Shown here: positions 58,946 through 64,000 of the stretch, piece after piece | Numbering within the stretch: the stretch's first letter is position 1 | How the letters are laid out: every line of letters starts with the position of its first letter | Origin: Buchnera aphidicola (Anoecia oenotherae) | GTDB taxonomy: Bacteria; Pseudomonadota; Gammaproteobacteria; Enterobacterales; Enterobacteriaceae | Direction: 5' to 3' | DNA: 64,000 nt | Assembly: GCF_005080765.1 (NCBI RefSeq) | Contig: NZ_CP033012.1 | Span: 1-64,000 of the forward strand | Notes under the pieces: generated by a model | Databases searched by the model: none | What the model was told of the DNA's origin: nothing | What the model saw: the letters and a program-made list of their open reading frames with translations, nothing else | Translations under genes and position numbers: made by a program

Positions 58946-60196
58946 ATGAAAATATATTTAGTGGGAGGTGCTATTCGTAACTCTTTTCTTAATTTGCCTG
59001 TTACAGACAAAGACTGGGTAATAGTAGGAAGTACTCCTGAAGTTCTAATTAAAAAAAAATTTAAACAAGTAGGAAAAGACTTCCCTGTATTCTTACATCC
59101 AATAACTCGTGAAGAATACTGCTTAGCTAGAACAGAAAGAAAATCAGGACATGGATACAAAGATTTCAATATTGACTATTCTCAGCATGTAACTTTAAAA
59201 GAAGATTTGATGAGAAGAGATTTAACTATTAATGCTATAGCTCAAGATGAATATGGAAAATACATCGATCCATTCAATGGATTTAAAGATCTTAAAAATC
59301 GAGTATTAAAACATATTTCTTCTTCTTTTCAAGAAGATCCTCTAAGAGTTTTACGTGTTGCTAGATTTGCAGCATCTCTATCTCATTTAGGATTTTATAT
59401 TGATAAAAATACTATGAAATTTATGCAAAAAATAGTTTTAAGTAAAGAAATACTATTTCTTACTAAAGATAGAATTTGGAAAGAAACTGAAAAAGCTATG
59501 AAAACACATAATCCTCATGTATATTTTAAAATCTTACAAAATTGCTTAGCTTTTCCAATTTTGTTTCCTGAATTAAATAAAATAATAAATACTAATTTTT
59601 TAAAATTTTATTCTTATTCTTTTCTACCATTTTCATTAGAAGAAAATTTGTACACTTCGTTAGCTTATATTGCTAAAAAAAATAATAGTGTACAGCTTCG
59701 ATTAGCTTATATGTTTTTAACTACTAGTTATTATTTTCCTCTTGATTTGATAGAAATTAAACATCATATGAATAAAAGTTTATATATTCATTTAGTAAAA
59801 AATTTTTGTATTAGATTAAATTTACCTATAAAAATAAAAAAACTAATTCTTATAATCATTAAAAATAACATTTTTTTATTAAATATAGAAAAAAAATCTT
59901 CTTCATCAATTATAAATTTTTTAAATACCATTGATGCATGGAGAAAACCTAAGCAAATAAATCAAATAACTTTATTAATTAAAACTTATATACGGTTTAT
60001 TTATAAAAATAATAATATAAAATTTATCAAAATAAAAAAAAACTATCTACAAAAAATTTATTCCATTGTTTGTTCTCCTCCTATTGAACTTATATTGAAA
60101 CAAGGATACAAAGGAAAAGAAATAAAAATGTCTATTAATAAATGGAGAATTAACACATTAGACAATTGGAAAAAAAACAAAAATATAAATTATTAA
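58946..60196 (+). CDS. cca: CCA-adding enzyme (tRNA nucleotidyltransferase) with a degenerate HD region
   Basis: Adds or repairs the 3' CCA of tRNAs without a template. The product is 416 aa (E. coli 412). I start at ATG 58946 (MKIYLVGGAIRNS), with AGGA 8 nt upstream; an in-frame ATG at 58889 would add 19 residues absent from the family. The catalytic head has GGA at 7-9, Asp21 and Asp23, RTERKSGHGY, RRDLTINAIA and EDPLRVLRVARFAA. In E. coli the C-terminal part is an HD phosphohydrolase with His255-Asp256; here these positions are Tyr255 and Met256, in ungapped local alignment, and nearby metal-ligand motifs are gone too. Three of the five tRNA genes in this window lack encoded CCA, so the nucleotidyltransferase must work. 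Confidence 0.95.
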   Translation: MKIYLVGGAIRNSFLNLPVTDKDWVIVGSTPEVLIKKKFKQVGKDFPVFLHPITREEYCLARTERKSGHGYKDFNIDYSQHVTLKEDLMRRDLTINAIAQDEYGKYIDPFNGFKDLKNRVLKHISSSFQEDPLRVLRVARFAASLSHLGFYIDKNTMKFMQKIVLSKEILFLTKDRIWKETEKAMKTHNPHVYFKILQNCLAFPILFPELNKIINTNFLKFYSYSFLPFSLEENLYTSLAYIAKKNNSVQLRLAYMFLTTSYYFPLDLIEIKHHMNKSLYIHLVKNFCIRLNLPIKIKKLILIIIKNNIFLLNIEKKSSSSIINFLNTIDAWRKPKQINQITLLIKTYIRFIYKNNNIKFIKIKKNYLQKIYSIVCSPPIELILKQGYKGKEIKMSINKWRINTLDNWKKNKNINY

Positions 60197-60824
60197 AAAA
60201 ACAAAAGTGCTATTTAATTATTTAATTCTAAATAATGTTAAATGATTAATATATAAACACGCTAAAATATTTAGAAAATACGTACAATTAATAAAGTAAT
60301 AATTTTTATTATAAAAATAAATTTCAAAAAAACAACAATACAATTAATGTTTTTATGTATTAATAATTCTTATATATAGATATACATATAATTTCGTATT
60401 TTATATAATAAAAAATTAAATAACATATTTTTTGTAACTATTTTATTAATAATATATTATTAATAATTAACAATATGTAACTTTTTTATTAAAATTAAAA
60501 AAACTTTATATATATTTTATATTATCTATTGTATGAATAATAAATTCCATTTAATGTAATATTATAAGTAAAAATACAATAACAATAAAAATAATTTTCT
60601 ATTTTTAAAATATAAAAATAGTGCTATTAAAACATATGTATAAATATACATAACATTTGGTACTACATATGTAGTTTAATTTTTAAAAAATAACGTCAAT
60701 TATTTCTGTAAATAACAAAAATTATTAAAAAAAACTACTATACCTAGAAATATAGCATATAAAGTATACATAGTTCTTTATATGCTAAATACCTCTATAG
60801 ATAACAAATATTATTAAATAAAAG
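60197..60824. other. Gene-free spacer between cca and crr (convergent)
   Basis: About 630 bp with no gene; in E. coli bacA (uppP) follows cca, and it is absent. A 12-bp perfect inverted repeat at 60753-60787 near the crr stop is listed separately. Confidence 0.6.
60753..60787. terminator. 12-bp inverted repeat after crr
   Basis: TAGCATATAAAG (60753-60764) and CTTTATATGCTA (60776-60787) are perfect reverse complements around an 11-nt loop. It starts 38 nt past the crr stop on the minus strand, a good place for the ptsHI-crr terminator, though the U-tail is weak. Confidence 0.55.
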
Positions 60825-61325
60825 TTATAATTCAACAGTCATAATAATTGTTTTCCCTCTTACAACCTTTCCATAAATTTTATTTAATTTTTTAATGTCA
60901 TCCATATTAGAAATAACTACTGGGGTTAATACAGATTTAGCAATTTTTTTTAGTAAAACTAAATCAAACTGAAGAATAGGATCACCTATTTTTACTGATT
61001 GTTTTTCTTTTGCTAATTGTTTAAAACCCCTTCCCCTCAATTGTACTGTATCTATTCCAAAATGAACAAACATTTCAATTCCATCATTGGATTCCACTGA
61101 AAAAGCATGCATACTTTCAAATATTTTTCCAATTATACCATTTACTGGTGACACTATAAGATTTTCAATCGGTTGAATAGCTATACCATCCCCAACTATT
61201 TTATCGGAAAAAACAGTATCTGGTACTTCTTCAATACCTACTACATTACCAGAAATGGGAGCAATGATATCAATTAATTTTACACTATCGACTTTTTTAC
61301 TAAAAAATCTAGAAAATAAACCCAT
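60825..61325 (-). CDS. crr: PTS glucose-specific EIIA component
   Basis: Phosphocarrier that takes phosphate from HPr and gives it to the membrane EIIBC sugar permease. The product is 166 aa (E. coli 169). The phospho-histidine is His88 in [11 protein letters not shown], supported by His73 in MHAFSVES, equivalent to the E. coli pair. The fold blocks [16 protein letters not shown] and [15 protein letters not shown] are intact. It ends the ptsH-ptsI-crr operon, 53 bp after ptsI. With regulators such as adenylate cyclase probably absent in such genomes, its role here is likely transport only. Confidence 0.97.
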   Translation of the reverse strand: MGLFSRFFSKKVDSVKLIDIIAPISGNVVGIEEVPDTVFSDKIVGDGIAIQPIENLIVSPVNGIIGKIFESMHAFSVESNDGIEMFVHFGIDTVQLRGRGFKQLAKEKQSVKIGDPILQFDLVLLKKIAKSVLTPVVISNMDDIKKLNKIYGKVVRGKTIIMTVEL

Positions 61326-61378
61326 ATCGTTTTCCTAAATAGAAAATCTCTCTAGTTATAATAAATAAAATGAAAAAT

Positions 61379-63079
61379 TTACTGTATCAAATCTAACAAA
61401 TCTTTTAAAGTAGGAATTGACAAAGCTGTAATAGCCATTTTTTTTAAATCTTTAAATGAACTATTTAAGATCATTTTTTTTATTTTAGGAATAAACGGAG
61501 AACTCATACTCAACTCATCAACCCCCATACCTATAAGAAGCTTAGCAGCTTTTACATCTCCTGCTAATTCTCCACAAACACTAATCCATTTACCCTCTGC
61601 ATGAGCTGAATCTACTACTTTTTTAATTAATTTTAAAACCGACAAACTAAGCGGATTATACAAATGAGAAATTAACTCGTTTCCTCTATCAACAGCTAAA
61701 GTATATTGCGTTAAATCATTTGTGCCAATACTAAAAAAATCTACTTCTTTAGCTAAAAACCTAGATATTAAAGCAGCAGCAGGAGTTTCTATCATTATTC
61801 CTAATTGTATTGCAGGATCAAAGGCTTTTTTTTCATCAGCAAGTTGTAACTTTATATATTCTACTTCGGATTTTAATATCATTACTTCTTCTAACGAAAT
61901 AATCATTGGAAACATAATACGTACTTTTCCAAAATTAGAAGCACGAAAAATAGCCCTCAATTGAGTGCGCAAAATATCTTTTCTATCAATGCCTATACGA
62001 ATAGCTCTCCATCCTAAAAAAGGATTTTCTTCTTTAGGAAGATTCATATATGGAATATCTTTATCTCCACCTATATCCATGGTTCGTATTATTATAGATT
62101 TTCCATTCATTTTTTCTATTGCTAATTTATATGCTAGCATCTGTTCTTCTTCAGAAGGCAAAGAACTTCTACCCATAAACAAAAATTCAGTTCTATATAA
62201 TCCTATACACTCTGCTCCATTTTTTTTTACTAAATCAATATCATCTATGTTATTAATATTTGCACCAATTTTTATTCTTTTTCCATCTCTAGTTATAGAT
62301 TTAATATTTTTAAATTTATTTAATAATTTTTTTTTATTTAAATAACTTTTTTTTATCTTTTTTTTATCTTCAATAATTATATTAGATGGATTTATTAAAA
62401 CTTCATTATTTATACAATCTAATATTATAAAATCACCCGATTTAACTTTTTTTGTTATGTTCACAGTTCCTACAATAGCTGGAATTTCTAGAGCTCTAGC
62501 GAGGATAGAACTATGCGAATTAGCTCCACCTAAATCTGTAATAAATCCCAACACTTTTTTTAAATCTATTTGTGCTGTTTCTGAAGGCGTTATTTCTTTA
62601 GAAATTAAAATAACTTCTTTATCAACACTATGTAGATCAACATATTCTATCTCTAATAAATTTTTAATCAGTCTATTACCAATATCTTTGACATCAATGG
62701 CTCTATTTCTTAAATAATTATCTTTTATAATTTTTAATCTTTTTATTTGTTCTTCTATAACAAAAAAAACAGCAGCATCTGACGAATAGAGTTTTTCTTT
62801 AATTAAAAATATAATATCTTTTTCTAACTCTGGATCTTCTAATAACATTAAATGACTTTCAAAAATATCTTCTTTTTCTTTTCCTATATTTTTAACTATT
62901 TTATTTTTTATTTTTTTTAGCTGAATAGATGTTTTTTTACGAGCATTAAAAAACTTATTAATTTCTAATAAAATATTTTCAGAAGCAATTTTTTCTTTAT
63001 TTATAAAAAATTTATCTTCATTAATTAATAATGCTTCTCCAAAAGCAATACCTGGTGAAGCTAAGATACCTGAAATCAT
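61379..63079 (-). CDS. ptsI: PTS enzyme I (phosphoenolpyruvate-protein phosphotransferase)
   Basis: Takes phosphate from PEP and passes it to HPr. The product is 566 aa (E. coli 575). The phosphorylated residue is His189 in LGGANSHSSILARALEIPAI, same number as in E. coli. The PEP-binding domain has YRTEFLFMGR, DIGGDKDIPY, GIMIETPAAA and the proton donor cysteine in VCGELAGD. The N-terminal HPr-binding helices are Lys/Ile-rich but full length. It follows ptsH after 146 bp. Confidence 0.98.
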   Translation of the reverse strand: MISGILASPGIAFGEALLINEDKFFINKEKIASENILLEINKFFNARKKTSIQLKKIKNKIVKNIGKEKEDIFESHLMLLEDPELEKDIIFLIKEKLYSSDAAVFFVIEEQIKRLKIIKDNYLRNRAIDVKDIGNRLIKNLLEIEYVDLHSVDKEVILISKEITPSETAQIDLKKVLGFITDLGGANSHSSILARALEIPAIVGTVNITKKVKSGDFIILDCINNEVLINPSNIIIEDKKKIKKSYLNKKKLLNKFKNIKSITRDGKRIKIGANINNIDDIDLVKKNGAECIGLYRTEFLFMGRSSLPSEEEQMLAYKLAIEKMNGKSIIIRTMDIGGDKDIPYMNLPKEENPFLGWRAIRIGIDRKDILRTQLRAIFRASNFGKVRIMFPMIISLEEVMILKSEVEYIKLQLADEKKAFDPAIQLGIMIETPAAALISRFLAKEVDFFSIGTNDLTQYTLAVDRGNELISHLYNPLSLSVLKLIKKVVDSAHAEGKWISVCGELAGDVKAAKLLIGMGVDELSMSSPFIPKIKKMILNSSFKDLKKMAITALSIPTLKDLLDLIQ

Positions 63080-63225
63080 AATATTTCCTGTAATTTAGCA
63101 AAATTTTTTATCTTTTCTAAGATTATTAATTTTAAATCATATTAAATATTTAACTTATGATCAATTAAAACTATACATATAGTATATTTATTACTCTATA
63201 TATTAGAAATTAATATTTCTATTAT

Positions 63226-63480
63226 CTATAACTCTTCTATTAATTTTTTAATTTTTTTTACAGCTTCTTTACTATCTTTTCCTTTTGCAGTAATAGTTAT
63301 AACACTACCATATGTCAAAGATAAAGTTTGCAATCTAAATAAACTCTTAGCATTAACGCTCTTTCCATCTAAACTAATAAAAATGTCTGAAATAAATGCA
63401 TTAGCACATTTTACAAGTCTAGCTGCTGGTCTAACATGCAATCCATTTACATTCATAATTTTCACTTCTTCTTTAAACAT
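63226..63480 (-). CDS. ptsH: PTS phosphocarrier protein HPr
   Basis: Carries phosphate from enzyme I to EIIA. The product is 84 aa (E. coli 85). The phosphorylated residue is His15 in NGLHVRPAARLV. Ser46 in NAKSLFRLQ is conserved in the contact surface. Shine-Dalgarno AAGGAACA lies before the ATG. It leads the PTS operon. No sugar-specific EIIBC gene is in this window. Confidence 0.98.
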   Translation of the reverse strand: MFKEEVKIMNVNGLHVRPAARLVKCANAFISDIFISLDGKSVNAKSLFRLQTLSLTYGSVITITAKGKDSKEAVKKIKKLIEEL

Positions 63481-64000
63481 ATATGTTCCTTAATATCATA
63501 CATATATACTCTTTTATTTTTATAAAAATAATTAATTTTAAGCACTTCTAACTTTATTTATATATACCACGTATTTTATTATGAAAATTTAAAAAAATAT
63601 TTAAATAATTATTAAATTAAAAATCTAATACAATTAAATTAATAAAATTTTTAAATTACAATAATTATTATTTTTTATAAACAAAAAATTTAATATATAT
63701 ATATTTTGTTAATAAACAATACAAATTTATTGTTTTTAAGATAATATAAAACATTTTATTTTATTAGAAAAATACTTACAGCATATAAATATATGCATAA
63801 CTAAAAATTAAAAACTATTTATATTAATATAAATTAAAAATTATTCCTAATAAACATTAGTCATTAGAAATTACTGTTTAAAAAAATTTTATAAAATTAA
63901 CATTTTAATGTTAATATTATCTATTATGTTCATCTTATTATTATATAAATAATATAACTTTAGTCTAATAAAAAGTAAAATTCTTTATATTTAAAGAACT
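63481..64000. other. Gene-free sequence upstream of ptsH to the window end
   Basis: About 520 bp of A+T-rich sequence with no gene. In E. coli and other Buchnera cysK lies upstream of ptsH; no part of it is visible before the window ends. The ptsH promoter should be in the part nearest 63480. Confidence 0.55.

Overview
The window is a stretch of the chromosome of an obligate insect endosymbiont, almost certainly Buchnera aphidicola, the primary symbiont of aphids. The grounds are the extreme A+T content, proteins that are clearly enterobacterial but rich in Lys, Asn and Ile, a gene order that follows E. coli in blocks (mnmG-atp, gyrB-dnaN, rpmH-rnpA-yidC-mnmE, groES-groEL-efp, rsmD/ftsY-rpoH, secE-nusG-rplKAJL-rpoBC, rpsU-dnaG-rpoD, ptsH-ptsI-crr), the deletion of single genes inside those blocks, and the absence of mobile elements, phage, CRISPR and duplicated genes. 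I found 46 protein genes and 5 tRNA genes. The species is inferred from content and order; I ran no database search.

Layout. 0-9.6 kb: mnmG, then the F1Fo ATP synthase operon atpBEFHAGDC, in which atpH is broken by one base in an A10 tract. 9.7-13.5 kb: gyrB and dnaN on the minus strand, with dnaA and recF missing. 14.5-18.4 kb: rpmH, rnpA, yidC, mnmE. 18.8-22 kb: tRNA-Phe, groES-groEL behind a candidate heat-shock promoter, and efp. 22-26.3 kb: dnaC, dnaT and rsmD opposed to ftsY and rpoH. 27.4-32 kb: metE, purH, hupA. 32-45 kb: the minus-strand transcription-translation block from four tRNA genes through secE, nusG, rplKAJL and rpoBC. 45.4-50.7 kb: metF, argG, argH. 51.5-56.8 kb: the rpsU-dnaG-rpoD macromolecular-synthesis operon and tsaD. 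57.9-63.5 kb: a kinase-only hldE, cca, and the PTS genes ptsH, ptsI, crr. Between the blocks lie gene-free, very A+T-rich spacers of 0.3-1.7 kb where other enterics or Buchnera strains carry genes.

How the genes work together. Most encode the information core: RNA polymerase with both sigma factors, Sec/SRP/YidC membrane insertion, tRNA modification (MnmE-MnmG, TsaD), tRNA maturation (RnpA, CCA-adding enzyme), replication (gyrase, clamp, primase, DnaC, DnaT) and the GroE chaperonin. Energy comes from PTS sugar uptake and ATP synthase. The host-directed part is small: MetE and MetF for the last step of methionine synthesis, ArgG and ArgH for the last steps of arginine synthesis, and PurH, which in Buchnera is understood to recycle the AICAR released by histidine synthesis.

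I see no new multi-gene system. The points most worth checking are the atpH frameshift and other long poly(A) tracts in essential genes, the absence of dnaA from its locus while dnaC and dnaT remain, an inverted repeat in every convergent junction, the CCA enzyme that has lost its HD motif, and HldE cut at its domain boundary.
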